Source: Anisodus tanguticus | Taxonomy: Eukaryota > Streptophyta > Magnoliopsida > Solanales > Solanaceae | Direction: 5' to 3' | Length of the DNA: 64,000 nucleotides | NCBI GenBank assembly: GCA_034509755.1 | Contig: CM067546.1 | Coordinates: forward strand, 27,643,876 to 27,707,875 | Shown: positions 1 to 11,785 of the stretch, piece by piece | How positions within the stretch are numbered: the first letter of the stretch is position 1 | Layout: each line of letters starts with the position of its first letter | Position numbers and translations under genes: made by a program | Notes under the pieces: generated by a model | The model's input: only the letters and a program-made list of their open reading frames with translations | Database searches by the model: none | Told to the model about the DNA's origin: nothing

Positions 1-2253
1 AGTAGGTCCTTAAAATACCCTTCCAATCATATATTATGGATCTTAATAGGAGCATTTTCTAGGCGTTATGCCTATTTTACTATGCACTATACAGTGTGCG
101 CGATCAGGCCTTCCGATGCGTAATAGCGCACATGAGGCAGTGTAATGCCCTTGGTGTGTGATAACTGCACGTTTGGGCCTTCCAGATGCATGATCGCGCA
201 CTATGGGGTGACGTTTTTAAAGCCTAACTTCGTTATAACTCACCCCACTTCATTTTGGACAACATTTTTAGAGAAAACAACCCTAAGGCTTCCCCAAAAC
301 ATCTAAGGTAAGTTCTTGGTCAATTCCCATCATTATTACATCAATATAACATCAAATTAATCTTAGTTCATCTCTCCAAACCATAGGTTCCTTAAAAATC
401 AAGAGAAGAGAAGGAGGAACGAGTAGAACTTCGTCTAAAAGATATGAAATTTGGTTTCCCTGATTCAATTGATGGATTTTAGGCTAGTATAGATTATACT
501 ACGCGATTACAATCAACGAGTGATTCACATGAGGTTCAAAAAGTTTTTAAGGCTTAGAAAATTCCTAGTTTTTGAAAATTAAGAAAAACTCATAGAAATG
601 ATTAAAGTTCTAATCTTTATCATCTTTATCAATGTAGAGCAATTATTAAACGTGGGGGGGATACGTTTGCTAGCTTTTAACATGAATCAAGGTATGTCTA
701 TTTCGAATATACTTTTTCAACCTTTAAAAATGATTTCTTCGAGAAGGTTTCATGTGCGCGAGGGACAAGCCCTCATAGAACCTTAGGTGTATCATACTAC
801 ATATATGTATTCGTGATTTTTCATATAAAAGGAGTATTGAAACTGAATAATAAAGATTTAACCGTTGAATATGCTTTGCCCCTATAAGGGATAAGTTAAA
901 CTTGTTTTCAAAAGCTTGGGTCTTTAATGTGTTTTACCCTATGAACGGGTTTTGGTGAGTTAAAATTTGATTAATGATTGAACATGATTTCTAAACAGTT
1001 TAATGACATGATATAGCCTATTAACGGGATGATGAACATAATTCATAATGAATAATTTGACTATCATATTATGATTTGAGATTCGACTTTCATGCCATGA
1101 TTTGTACATATTTGTGCTTGAGCCTGTATGGGCAAGTTGTACTAGTCCAGAGGACGATTAGTCGTTATGGATCCTAATGTATCGATACAAGTATTGATGT
1201 GTCAGTCTAGAGGATGATTGATATCCGAGGCGTGTAGCCCGGTGCATCTATTGTTGTGCTAGTATAGAGGATGATTATCCTCCGTGGGAAAATAGCCCCA
1301 GTGTATCTATTAATGTGCTAGTCCAGATGATGATTAACCTCTATTTGATAAAGTCTCGGTGTATCAAATGGTCGTTTGTCCATGAGTTTGCATGTGTTGA
1401 TTTGTTGGTTGCCTGTGAGTGGCTTGTTGATGACTCTAAGTTCATGAATGAAAAGACTTAACGTGATGAACGGTATAACAAGTGAAAATTGATATGTTTC
1501 TATGTTATTGACTTTTACTGGTGATTTTACTAAGGTTATAATCTTACTCCATCTTTGGGACTTCGAACAGTTTTGAAAGAACTTAAGGTAATGAGAACGA
1601 CTTAAGGAATCAAAGTGATTATATCTTCATCATTGACTTATACTGGATGATCATGATATGTTATCATTGTTTTAAATTATTTCTCAATATTATTTTTAAT
1701 TACACTTATTACTTATATATTTTGCTATTAACCATTATCCTGGAGACACTCACTCAGTAACAGTACTCAGGTATACTATTGTTGTTTTTGATGGTATGTT
1801 AGGTAATGAAAAAGAGCATGTTCATGATACGCGTATGGAGTAGGAGAACTTGCTACTTTTCAGACTTATTGGTGAGCCCACACAATTGTTCGTGGGACAG
1901 TCTATCTATCTAGTTTACTGTTTTAGTTTTTGGGCTGCGTCCTGAAGTTAGACTATTTTCTTTTATCATTGTAGAGGCTCCATAGATAGACGTTTTTTAT
2001 GGGTACTTGGTTGAGGTCGCTATTTGACTCTCATAGGCCTTGCTTTGTTTTTGACAACTTATTTATTATAGACTTCCGTTGATCTTATTTCATAAATTGT
2101 GATCATGATTTCATTTAGCTATTTATACCTTGTTTGATTGTATAATAAAATATTGTTAAAAGAGGTAAACGTTTAGTGACTTATAAGGTACTTCCGGTAT
2201 TGTGCATAGCACCAGATGACTGTTACGTCCAGGGTCGGGTTTGAGGCGTGACA
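1..2253 (+). repeat. LTR-like remnant (probable Ty3/gypsy), first unit
   Basis: Non-coding stretch with no credible ORF. It ends in a GGGTCGGG...GCGTGACA signature at about 2233-2253, which resembles the 3' ends of large Solanaceae gypsy LTRs. Position 1950-2250 (U5-like) is AT-rich, and 1090-1390 contains internal degenerate tandem repeats. The left end lies outside the window and no gag or pol is attached, so this is either an LTR fragment or part of a solo LTR. The family assignment rests on the terminal signature and remembered style only. Confidence 0.4.
1090..1390. repeat. degenerate tandem repeat of about 70 bp
   Basis: Four imperfect copies of a unit built around gtgctagtccagaggatgat followed by a tail like tagccccggtgtatctatt. 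Copies start near 1140, 1203, 1257 and 1316. The array lies inside the LTR-like sequence and has no coding potential. Confidence 0.6.
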
Positions 2254-3581
2254 AAAATATAAGAATAACAAGTAATCCTTCTCCAATGATTTGAAGCTAG
2301 GATTTGAGTGTTCTTCGTCATAGAAGCAAAATAATATGTTGATTGGAGCATTTACAGGTATGTGAGGCTATCTCTCTACGTGTGGGAACATCATTAATCA
2401 TTTTCATGCCTCAGTCCTCAAGATTACTACAAATTACTTCAAAATTAGAGATTATGCCCTAGTTTATGAAAAGTCTAGAACTTATATCTTTTGAGAATAT
2501 AACTTCGTAGTTGTTCATAATTATCACTTTGAATATTGTGAACTCATTACGTAAACAGTATAGACTCATGTTCGATATCCTATGAGTCTCAGTTATGACA
2601 ATTTGGTTTACTATGAACAATTAATGCTTCAAACTTCATAATTAGTTTATGAGTACATGTCTCAGTCTAGTTCTATTAGTATTCCAATATCATGTACTTC
2701 AGTATTCTAGTATCATGTACTTCGGTATGATTCAGTATTCCAGTATCATGTACTTCAGTATAATTCAGTATTATAGTACGATCACCTGTATTTTGAGCCC
2801 AAAGCCACATATGTATTTGGGCCCCAGACCACAGTTTATGTATACGTATACTCTGGCCAAGGCCACAGATTTGTGCAAACATATTGGGCCTAAGGCCACA
2901 ATTACTATTATTTATTATTTCAATTAAACATGTGATTCTTTATTTCAGTACATGAAGCAATCATATTCTTTGTTTTCTTGTTCAATTATCAGTTATTTGT
3001 TTCAGTTTCAGATTCAGTACAATATATGTTTATTGATTTGTGTTGCCCTTTTTCATGAGAACCATACAATTATTTATTCTTTTAGTTGCTTTACATACAA
3101 TACAATTCAAATATACTAACGTTCCTTTTTCATGGGGCATGGACTTCACGGTGTAGTGCTGAGTTTCAGGATGACATATATGCTTAGTAGGACTGCTTTA
3201 ATTTTAACTTCTTGGTGATCCCCATCTCATTCGAGGTGTTAGTCTATTATTTCGTTATTATGTTTCATGGTAGAGGTATGCCAGAGCCTTGTCCTGGTAG
3301 ACAGTTTTCAGTTAGACTCATGTCAGAGGTTTCATAGACTAGACTAGTTCAGCATGTCAAACATGTCAGTATTACTATTTTCAGACTTATGATATTTTTA
3401 GACTATTTTCGCAATATACTTTTAGATTATAAATTCAGTAGTTTGAATTATATATTTTTAAATCATTACTATAGTATGTTTTGATGCCTATGCTGATTCA
3501 GCAGCCATATAGTTCGCTCGGTCATATGCAGCCATGGATTGATTGTCGTATTTCGTCCAGGCCATAGTTCGGGGTGTGACA
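2254..3581 (+). repeat. second LTR-like remnant ending in GTGTGACA
   Basis: This stretch directly follows the first LTR-like unit and ends at 3581 with ttcggggtgtgaca. The 2790-2900 part has repeated GGCCACA words ('aaagccacat', 'caaggccacag', 'aaggccacaat'), a composition I associate with gypsy LTRs in Solanaceae. No protein domain is visible. The two LTR-like units have different sequences, so they come from different families rather than a 5'/3' pair. Confidence 0.35.
2672..2790. repeat. short tandem repeat, units of 22-33 bp
   Basis: Repeats of cagtattccagtatcatgta followed by cttc(a/g)gta occur at about 2678, 2701, 2730 and 2763 with small unit-length changes. The small ORFs on both strands here are artefacts of the repeat. 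Confidence 0.7.
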
Positions 3582-4090
3582 TAGAAATAGTTAATCCTTA
3601 GTTTAGGATTAAAAATATTATTAATGTATTATTTTATTAATTATAGTTAGTATTATAATTAATTATCAATTATTATTAGAAATAGTTAATTCTTAGTTTA
3701 GGATTAAACATCATTAGTTTAGAATTAAAAACATCATTAATATAATGTTTCATTAATTGTAGTTTGTATTATAATTAGTTATCAATTATTACTAGAAATA
3801 GTTAATCCTTAGTTTAGGATTGAACATCATTAGTTTAGGATTAAAAACATCATTAATATAATATTTCGTTAATTGTAGTAGGTGTTATAATTAATAATTA
3901 ATTATTATTAGAAATATTTAATCCTTAGTTTAGGATTGAACATCATTAATTTAGAATTAAAAACATTATTAATATAATATTTCATTAATTATAGTTAGTA
4001 TAATAATTAATTATTAATTAGAAATAGTTAATTCTTAGTTTAGGATTGAACATAATTAGTTTAGAATTTTCTAATTATTCATAAAAATAT
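3582..4090. repeat. AT-rich array of about 110 bp units, each with a hairpin
   Basis: The motif agaaatagttaat recurs near 3583, 3678, 3795, 3910 (variant) and 4019. Each unit carries taatccttagtttaggatta or a close variant, which is a near-perfect inverted repeat. Units also share a cattaatataatattt segment. There is no ORF. The array sits directly upstream of the PMD pseudogene. Confidence 0.75.
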
Positions 4091-4248
4091 AATACTACAT
4101 CATTAATATAATTTTCAAATTTAGATAGTTAATATAATTTCTCGATAAAGGATTAGTTAGTTAGTATAATTTTTCGATAAATGATTACATATTAATATTA
4201 CAGGTTTTTGAATAATTTACACATTGTTAATATATATACGACACCTTC

Positions 4249-7066
4249 ATGGATCCCAACCTTCATCTGAGGCCCATCGATAGATCAGTACTTAGTGTAC
4301 AAGATAATCATACGTCCGAGCTATTATGGACTGGCGATATACGTATGAGTACGTTGTTCCATCCCTGTAGGGTGAAATATGTGTGGGATCTTTTATAGAC
4401 TCGTTCCCCACATCCCCGCATCTTAGAGATACTATATCGGAGCAGTATCTACCGTTGTGTCGCTGTTGGTCGGGTACAACATGATCAGGCTCTTATGACG
4501 ACCATGATTGAGCAATGGCGATCGGAGACCCACACATTTCATCTCTGCACTGGTGAGGCCACTGTCACGCTTCAGGATGTGGAAGTCATGTTTGGACAAC
4601 AGGTAGATGGACTCTCATTATACATCAGGAATATTCAACATGAGCCGGCAATAGGGTAGGAGTTGACTAGGCTCACTGGATACGAGCCTTAACATGGTGA
4701 TATAAATGGACAGATTCGGATGTTGATGTCTTCCCTCTGTGCTTACTTGTGCCTCACGGACACGGCGCATTCTATTGTAGATAATACAAATCAGGAGATT
4801 ATGGATCATCGTGCCCGTTTATCTTTACTCATCATATTTGTGGGCATCATGTTCCTGAACACATTGGGTTCCTATATGATTCCCGAACATATCGAGTTCT
4901 AATATAAGCTTAAAGTATTTACTATTTCTGGCCAATATGGACCGATTGAGAGATTACAGCTTGGGGCAGTGTTGTTCTGGGTTACCTGTATCGATGTATA
5001 TGTTAAGCGTCTATAGTCGTAGGAGTGATGTCGGTGGATTTCACGCGCTCTTTCAGGTAAAATATTTAAGTGTGTAATTTTATTCTAAATATAGCTTTTT
5101 GAAATGACGACTAACAATTTTTTTTTTAATGACACTTTCAATTATGGGTGAGGGATAGATGCTGCCTTTTCAGTCTATAGATGTGGACCCTCAGCTTGAC
5201 TTCATTGATGATGACATGCCCTACGTGCGGAAATGGACGGGAGGCATATCCTAAGATGTGGATACGCACCGCAGTATTCTTTCATTCAAGGATCAGCTTG
5301 ATCATATGAGAGATGACAGGGTATGTCATGCTTGATTTTACATTATTGCCTTTTTAAAACAATTTTTGTCTTTTTGTTTACTAATTTGGGGTCATTTGTT
5401 TTACAGGTTTTTATATGGAAGTCGTATGTTTAGTTTTTGGATCAGTTGCCGGTGTTTTGCATGGCTGGTGAACCCGTGTGGATGTCATGATGTCCGTTGA
5501 TACACAAGAAGATCCTTGAGGATCATGCATCCCACCGCGTCTTACCATCCCACATACTAGGCCTTTACGCATACCCAGATCGATCGTTGGGCTCAGAGGC
5601 TATAGAGCACAACGGTGGTCGGACATACGACTCTGATCTAGGTTTACATAGAGTGGTACTGAAAGATCACACACAACTTGATTAACAACCCTAATAGACG
5701 TGATGCAGATGACTGAGGATACGCATCACTCGCGGGACAATATGAGGTGTTGGTAAGTTTACCGCACATAAATTTAATTAATTATCTTAATTATTACATT
5801 AAAAATTTATTCAATTATTAATATTTGCAAATAAATGCACCTACGGACCGTACAGACGATGCGCCAGTTGGGAGTACAACTTATGGCTATCCCGAAACAG
5901 CGAAATTAGTTGCCCAGATTGTTCTGGTTGCCGAGTTGGGTATCCAACAACCATAAGAGGTCGGACATATGCATGAGCATGTTCCAGAGGGCCTGTATCA
6001 GGCAGCATATGGTCGTGGTCATGATCGTGGAGGCGGTGGTGGCAGAAAGGGGGGTGGTAGAAGGGTGGTGGCCGAGGGGATAGAGACCGATATGGTGGCA
6101 GAGTAGGTAGCGGCAGAGGCCTCCGTCTAGTAGATGAGCCTGATGAGCATGCTCTCAATCTCGCTCCAATGCAACAGCACCCGTTGACTTCAACCCGCCC
6201 GTCGGCTTTATCGACCGTCGACACCTCTATATACATCAACACAACTATTTTCAGATGTATTCGGGTCTTCATTCCAGCAGAGCTAGAATGCGTACATCGA
6301 TGTAGGCGAAGACATTGATTATGATTCATATGACGCATCAGTGCCTGCGCAGCGGCCAATTCGTGATGTATAGGGTGAGCGGTCAGTTCGTGATCTACAG
6401 GGTGGCGGTCAGTTCGTGATCTACAGGGTGGCAAGGAGCTTCAGTACAACTTCTCATTCATAGACTACGAGGATTTTGTTAGCCCAGGGGTAAGTTCTTG
6501 AAATACTTATTTTTGAGAAATTAAAACACTTATACTTATTATTTCATAATTTTTTATATCTTAGGATTCGTCGACAACTCCATCTCCATCTCCAGTTCCA
6601 TCTCCATCTCCATCTCCAACTCCAGCTCCGGCTCCGACTCCGACTCCGACTCTAGCTTCAGGTCCAACTCTAGCTCCAGCCATTCAGGATCCCATTTGTG
6701 ATACTATTTCAGATCCTACACCATATCCTTCTCAAGAGCCCGTCGATACATAGGTTTGATATTTTACCAAAAGTTAATGTATTAAATATAAATTAAAATT
6801 AATACTAATTATTTATATATTATTTCAGGTTCATCTTTCTGCGACTGTGGTCCCGTCTCCTGATGAGATTCTGACCGTACAATTCGCATGTAATCCCAAG
6901 AAGAAGCACATATGGTCAAGGGCTCAAGGAAGGGAAGAGAGAATGATCATGGCTTAGAGCATCCTATTATTAAGAGGAGCAAGGGGGTGGAGATGATGGT
7001 AAGGGTGGTGGGGATTGTATGATTCTTAGACCTAAGGTTACTCTAAAGCCTACCACATGTGGGACC
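4249..7066 (+). pseudogene. plant mobile domain (PMD) protein, MAIN / 'phosphatase 7 long form'-like, pseudogene
   Basis: Starting at ATG 4249, the plus frame reads a recognisable PMD: a LRPIDRSVLSVQDNHTSELL start, an ETHTFHLCTGEATVTLQDVE core with VMFG, then a helical part to about 5057. Further exon-like blocks follow GT-AG-looking gaps at about 5157-5320 (PQLDFIDDDMPYVRKW), 5406-5753 (VFIWKSYV...), 5835-6491, 6566-6752 (Pro-Ser/Thr repeats) and 6829-7066. In-frame stops at 4396, 4657, 4690 and 4900 and more downstream kill it. PMD proteins occur as host genes (MAIN, MAIL1) and as passengers in Mutator-like and gypsy elements. No transposase is seen here, so the origin is undecided. The minus-strand 197-codon ORF at 5841-6434 is an antisense shadow. 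Confidence 0.8.
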
Positions 7067-8280
7067 CATTAGAGATTGTGTATATGTAATTAAGTTGTAC
7101 AATTTAAGTTAATATTATATTTTTACGTATTACTTTCTTAATGATAATTAGTTATCTTAGTCTTTAATATCATTTATTACTAACTCGTGCGACGTCCTAA
7201 ATTAATTATGAAAAAAAATCTCGACATATTCGGAATAAAGTAATGCCTTGACTAAATAATAAAATGCTTAAATCAAAATCCTAAAAAGTAAAATACTTAA
7301 ACCTAATGATAACAAGTTTCCAAACAAAACTTACTTCTGGCAGTTTACAACCCCTAAAATGACATTCCGAACGTTTAGGTATCCTTGATTTATTGATCCT
7401 ACACTAATGTTCGCATAAACAAATATCACGTTCTAATATAAATATCGACATTTCGCAGTCTTGAGACATGACTAATCTTTGGTCAAAGTATGAAAAAATG
7501 TGAATTTCAAACCTTTGAAATTATGCAAAGTGTTGAGAAAATTAAAATACCCCTAATGCGCAGAAAATTCCTTTCATGTGCAAAAAGTATTAACGTTGGG
7601 TATTTTAGTTCACTTTCTCAATTATTGAGTCATTTAAGTTTTGGACTCCCATTTTGACCGAGGAGCCAAAATTTAAAATTTATAAATTCTGAATTTGAGT
7701 TGACAATTAAATATTTATTTGATGAATTTTTAAAACAAATATAAAATTTATGCAAAAGCTATTGAATTGGTCCAAAGTCCAAACCCTAACTAAACGAAAA
7801 ACATAATTCCATTTTTTCTTCTTCTTTCGACGAGACATATTCAGTTCATTAAATTAAACATAGATATTGGAGGTGACATATGTTAAGATGTCACATAAAG
7901 AGCTATACTAGTCATAATCAGATAATACTATAATAGTAAAAGAAGCATACATTACTATAGCTGACATTAATATTTGTATGAATGATCTAGGCTAACTTGT
8001 CAAAATTACCTTCAACTAAATATTAAAATACCCGTACAGAAAATCCAGAAAAATTATATATCATCCTTTTCTTCAGCGTTTTGTATAATATTTGATTTGA
8101 ATTTTATAAAGTAAAAGGAGTATATTTAGAGTTGAAAAAATGTACAGTATTTGAAAATAGTATTTTTTCCATTTTTTTATTTTGATATCCACAGCTTCCC
8201 GACTTACGTCAGACTATTCATGGAGATAGTAGTTCCGGTTCCTCATTACTACTACCAATAAATCGCGGAATGTGCCTGAT
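7067..8280. other. intergenic, no gene seen
   Basis: AT-rich sequence after the PMD pseudogene. All six frames are closed at short intervals and no repeat or element end is recognisable. Confidence 0.6.
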
Positions 8281-8440
8281 TGATCAGGGTTTGAGAACAG
8301 AGCAACTGATATCACCTACAAGGTCCTACCCCATAAGAGAGTAAATTGCTCCCACCAGGGTTCGAACCCACGCTACAGATCTCCAGCTGAATTTTAAGTT
8401 CATCTCCTTTGCCATCCAGCTATACACCACGGCGAACGAC
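8281..8440 (-). mobile_element. tRNA-derived SINE-like element
   Basis: On the minus strand the sequence reads gccgtggtgtatagctggat (A-box-like) and, about 50 bp on, gtgggttcgaaccc (B-box). This is the tRNA-like head of a plant SINE. A non-tRNA body follows towards lower coordinates (8360 to about 8281). The head does not fold into a canonical tRNA with intact acceptor pairing, so I do not call it a tRNA gene. The family is uncertain. Confidence 0.55.
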
Positions 8441-8518
8441 ACAACTTAACCATAACCTTGACTGTCAAATTTGACTTGACCTGCTAATCTGTCTCAACAA
8501 ATAGATCGACTTTTTTTT

Positions 8519-8755
8519 TCCCTTCTTAAATATCAACCGTAAGGTAAATTGCAGTCAGTTTGAGCTGTAATTTTAGTGCGTAGTAAAGTAAAAGTTTGTC
8601 AAATTTAATATAGTACTCTAGATACATATGTTTTTGATCCCTTCTTAGATATGAACCGTAAGGTAAATTGCAGTCAGTTTGAGCTGTAATTTTAGTGGGT
8701 AGTATTTTAAAAGTTCGTCAAATTTAATATAGTAATCTAGATACACATGTTAGTC
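8519..8755. repeat. 118-bp direct tandem duplication
   Basis: Two copies of a unit beginning cccttctta(a/g)atat(c/g)aacc, at about 8521 and 8639. They agree through ggtaaattgcagtcagtttg and aatttaatatagta, ending with gatacatatgtt or gatacacatgtt. The few differences suggest a fairly recent duplication. There is no coding potential. Confidence 0.85.
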
Positions 8756-8929
8756 ATTGTATAAAGTTTTACAGACGAATAAAGTCAATAAGACACAAAT
8801 CCAAGTCACCCAACTTCCAGAGGTAAAAGACTTAATCTCAAAATACTTTGTTCAAAGATTTACAATTATTATACTGTTACTCATTGAAAATTTCAGAATC
8901 TTGAACCAAGTGTTTATCCCTATTATAAT

Positions 8930-9225
8930 GTGTAAACGGATTTTAAATGCTTAGACCTACATAAACATAAGTCAATCGAAGATGATATATATAAGTTTTG
9001 GTTGTACAAGTTAATTGAAATTTTATCAAGCACATCTCTTTTTTTCTCCCTTTTTCTTAAACACAACTCAAGTTCACTGCACTCACTGTATTTGTGTCTA
9101 TTTACTGACACAGAATCTATTTCATTCAAAATCCTGCACATTTGCCAGGCTTATATTAATTCATCAACATATATAATCCTTTTGACTTTCTAGAAGGTGA
9201 CTACAATTCTAGAAACAAAGATAGA
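8930..9225 (+). repeat. diverged duplicate block, copy 1
   Basis: Shares an ordered series of blocks with 11035-11310: a 'tttaaatgcttagacctac' start, cataa(a/g)cataa(g/a)..caatc, a TATA-like atatatataagtt, a 'ttaattgaaatt' block, 'gtatttgtgtct', and 'ctttctagaag...ctacaattctag'. It resembles a duplicated promoter or leader fragment, but no gene follows either copy. Confidence 0.5.
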
Positions 9226-9483
9226 GTGAACTTGATCAATTGCCTAACATGTCAATAATTCTCTCAAACGGAATATAACAACGTGAATTTGTGATGTACA
9301 CGTTACAAGATTATAAAAATATACAATATTGGTCCAAGTTGGAGATTATATAGTATTAGTTTTAATAATGTTTTTGCAACTTGCAAATTTTAGATATACG
9401 TTAGATTATTGTGCATATACGTAGTTACGTACAATAAACTGACACTACGTGAAAATCATTGATGCAAGAGTAAATATCAAATT

Positions 9484-10743
9484 TGTTGGTACCATTGTAT
9501 AAAGCAGTACGGGAAGTAAATAACTATTACAAGTGTTCGAAAGGATAAACTAATAGGCCAATGTTGAGAACTGCCGCAAGCTTGTTGTGTCTTGAATCTT
9601 GATAACCTGAAATCAAGAAATAACTAAATCTGGATGGTTACAACGTTGTGTGTTGAGTCGAGTGATTGCACTCTGTCCTTAAGACAAGATTGCCCCGTAT
9701 ATATGCTTTTACGTTAGCGGGCAATAGTCTCCCAAGATAAAACAACACTTTAATCTCAACACTACAAAGCAAATAGGTTGAGTCTGACGAAGAAAACAAA
9801 TACGATTCGACTTGCTGAAGAAATGGAAAAGGAAGGAAGAATTTCTGTTTTCGTCCAACGTTATTGGACTGACTTTCTCTTCTGTTTTGTCTCTGTGTAT
9901 ATAGTGTCTCTGTTGTGTATATCTTGTGTATATGTGCTTCTTTCCACACTGTTTTTCGTCACTGTTAGTGCACTGTTTTTCGTTGCTGAAAGTGCACTGT
10001 TTTTCGTGTTGTATATGTTGCATAATTGAGCCAAAAGGCATCAATATATAGCATGGAGGAGGAACTCCTCAACTGCCACAAACAAGGCTGTTAATGGCAT
10101 TAGTGAGGGTTGTTAATGGCATTAGATAGGGCTATGGCCATTAGAGAGGTTGATGATGGTCATTGAAGGAGGGTTGGTTATGGAGTAGTTAACAGCCAAG
10201 TAATGACTGGTTAATTCTCCAAAAAACAGTCCAAACGGTAGGCAGAAAGTTTCTGCCTTCCGTCACTCCCAAAATCAACTTTTCATAAACTCTAGGGACC
10301 AAACTGTAAACATTAAGCAATTTGGGGTCCAAAAAGATAATACGAGCCTGGACCGGACGGACGGGCGGCGGCGGCGCGCGTGTGGGCTTAGCCTTGAACC
10401 CAAGCACATCTAGGTCCTCCCTCCTTTAAACACATGGGATACCCCTTGGGGTCCCAAACCCTTTACCACTTTAGAAACTTATAAAGAGAGCAATTCTTCA
10501 TTTTCCCACCGATGTGGTAGATTTGTCCCACACCATATTTTCATGCCTCAAACACCTTACTTCGTGGACCAATATCTCTTTCATTTCTCAACGAAATTTG
10601 ACGATTCTTGGCCCTACGGTCATCTACTCACTTAGTAGATTATGCATGTGATAAGAGACAGAGCCTCCAACATGCGGAACACTAGTGTTTAATTCATTAA
10701 ATATGGGTGGACGCACCTCCCCGCTAAAGACAAATTTCCAACA
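9484..10743 (-). mobile_element. solo LTR of a Ty1/copia element, TSD aaatt
   Basis: The segment runs TGTTGG...CCAACA and is flanked by aaatt on both sides (9479-9483 and 10744-10748). It is homologous, in reverse orientation, to the LTR at 58843-59954, which heads a copia internal region on the plus strand, and to the solo LTR at 49242-50183. Shared landmarks include gttgagtcgagtgat, ttaagacaagattg, cgggcaatagtctcccaaga and gggtggacgcacctcc. No internal sequence remains, which fits LTR-LTR recombination leaving a solo LTR. The small ORFs at 9638-10044 and 10189-10407 lie inside the LTR and are not genes. Confidence 0.93.
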
Positions 10744-11034
10744 AAATTCGGACAGGAAATAAAGCATCAAAACGAATACAAATTCAAACGTAAACTAATT
10801 TACAAGCCAATATGTGATACTCCACACAGTGCGCACAATATTTTACCTAGAACCCAAAGTTATTTAGTATATGCAAATTAAAAGCAAAAAATTCCAGTCC
10901 TCGATCACATAGGATTGAAAAAATTTCCCCAGCTTTTACCATTTCAAACCACAACTTTAATAAACAGTCATTAAAGTTCGTAATGAAGATTAAATTTTCA
11001 ACATAAACTAACAAACCTGCTGAATTTTATCAGC

Positions 11035-11310
11035 ATTTTGTAAATGATTAGACCTACCTGCATAAGCATAAACCAATCAGAGATTATACTATATATTATA
11101 TAAGTTGCCGTTGTATTGGTTAATTGAAATTCGCTTAATAACACTCAAAATTCACTGAATTGAGTGTATTTACGTCTTTATACTGAGAAGAATTCCGTGG
11201 GAATTGCTTCCCCTATGAAAATACTCATAAAATAAACTACTAAACATGCCTAGCTTTAAATTCAATAATGAGCCTTCTGAATTTCTAGAAGTTTGACCCT
11301 ACATTCTAGC
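11035..11310 (+). repeat. diverged duplicate block, copy 2
   Basis: Second copy of the 8930-9225 block, separated from it by the solo LTR and about 290 bp of AT-rich sequence. It preserves agacctacctgcataagcat, caatcagag, a TATA-rich atatattatataagttgc, 'ttaattgaaatt' and 'tgaatttctagaag'. No gene follows. Confidence 0.5.
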
Positions 11311-11349
11311 ACATATTATGGTAGTTGTTAAGAGTCCCTACCCTATTTG

Positions 11350-11370
11350 CCCCCCCCCCCCCCCCCCCCC
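11350..11370. repeat. poly-C run (21 C)
   Basis: An uninterrupted run of 21 C bases in the given sequence, followed by a pyrimidine tract. Homopolymer length is unreliable in assemblies. Confidence 0.95.
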
Positions 11371-11409
11371 TTTCTTCTTCTCTTCCGACGCCAAATCCTA
11401 TCAGAAACA

Positions 11410-11712
11410 ACCAATATACCATTGTATATAGCTGATATACACTGCCTTCCATCATATACTACCCGTATACAGCGATATACATCATCCCTTAGTCGATATA
11501 CGCCTTGTATACGGCTGATATACCCTATGTGCCATCATATACTACACATATACTGCTGGTATACCTTTGAAATACGCTGATATATAGTTGCTCATACCTT
11601 TTCTCTTACAACCACCCCCGTATACCTCTGGTATACTACTGATTTACAACCTTCTTACCTTTTATTTCTCTCCGGCAGGTCGTATACCCCTGGTATACAG
11701 ATGATATACAGC
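11410..11712. repeat. TATAC-rich cluster
   Basis: About 300 bp holding 16 TATAC words, mostly in the contexts gatatac, gtatac and catatac, spaced irregularly by 8-40 bp. Several occur as ggtatac/cgtatac pairs, as in the LTR ends of the copia elements at 29942 and 53104. It may be relic LTR or leader of the copia remnant just downstream. It shows no coding signal. Confidence 0.5.
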
Positions 11713-11785
11713 AGTTCCGATACCCTCATGACGTCACCCGTGGCCCACAAAACTTCCGCCGCTTTCCCTTCCTCAACACCCGGCG

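Noticed and set aside
2649..2927. Overlapping ORFs on both strands
   Set aside because: Caused by the 22-33 bp tandem repeat inside LTR-like sequence.
5841..6434. 197-codon minus-strand ORF
   Set aside because: Low-complexity His/Pro/Arg-rich translation lying antisense to the PMD pseudogene exon; no start context, domain or homology.
8340..8430. Possible tRNA gene on the minus strand
   Set aside because: A- and B-box-like blocks are present but the acceptor stem does not pair properly and a non-tRNA tail follows; treated as a SINE head.
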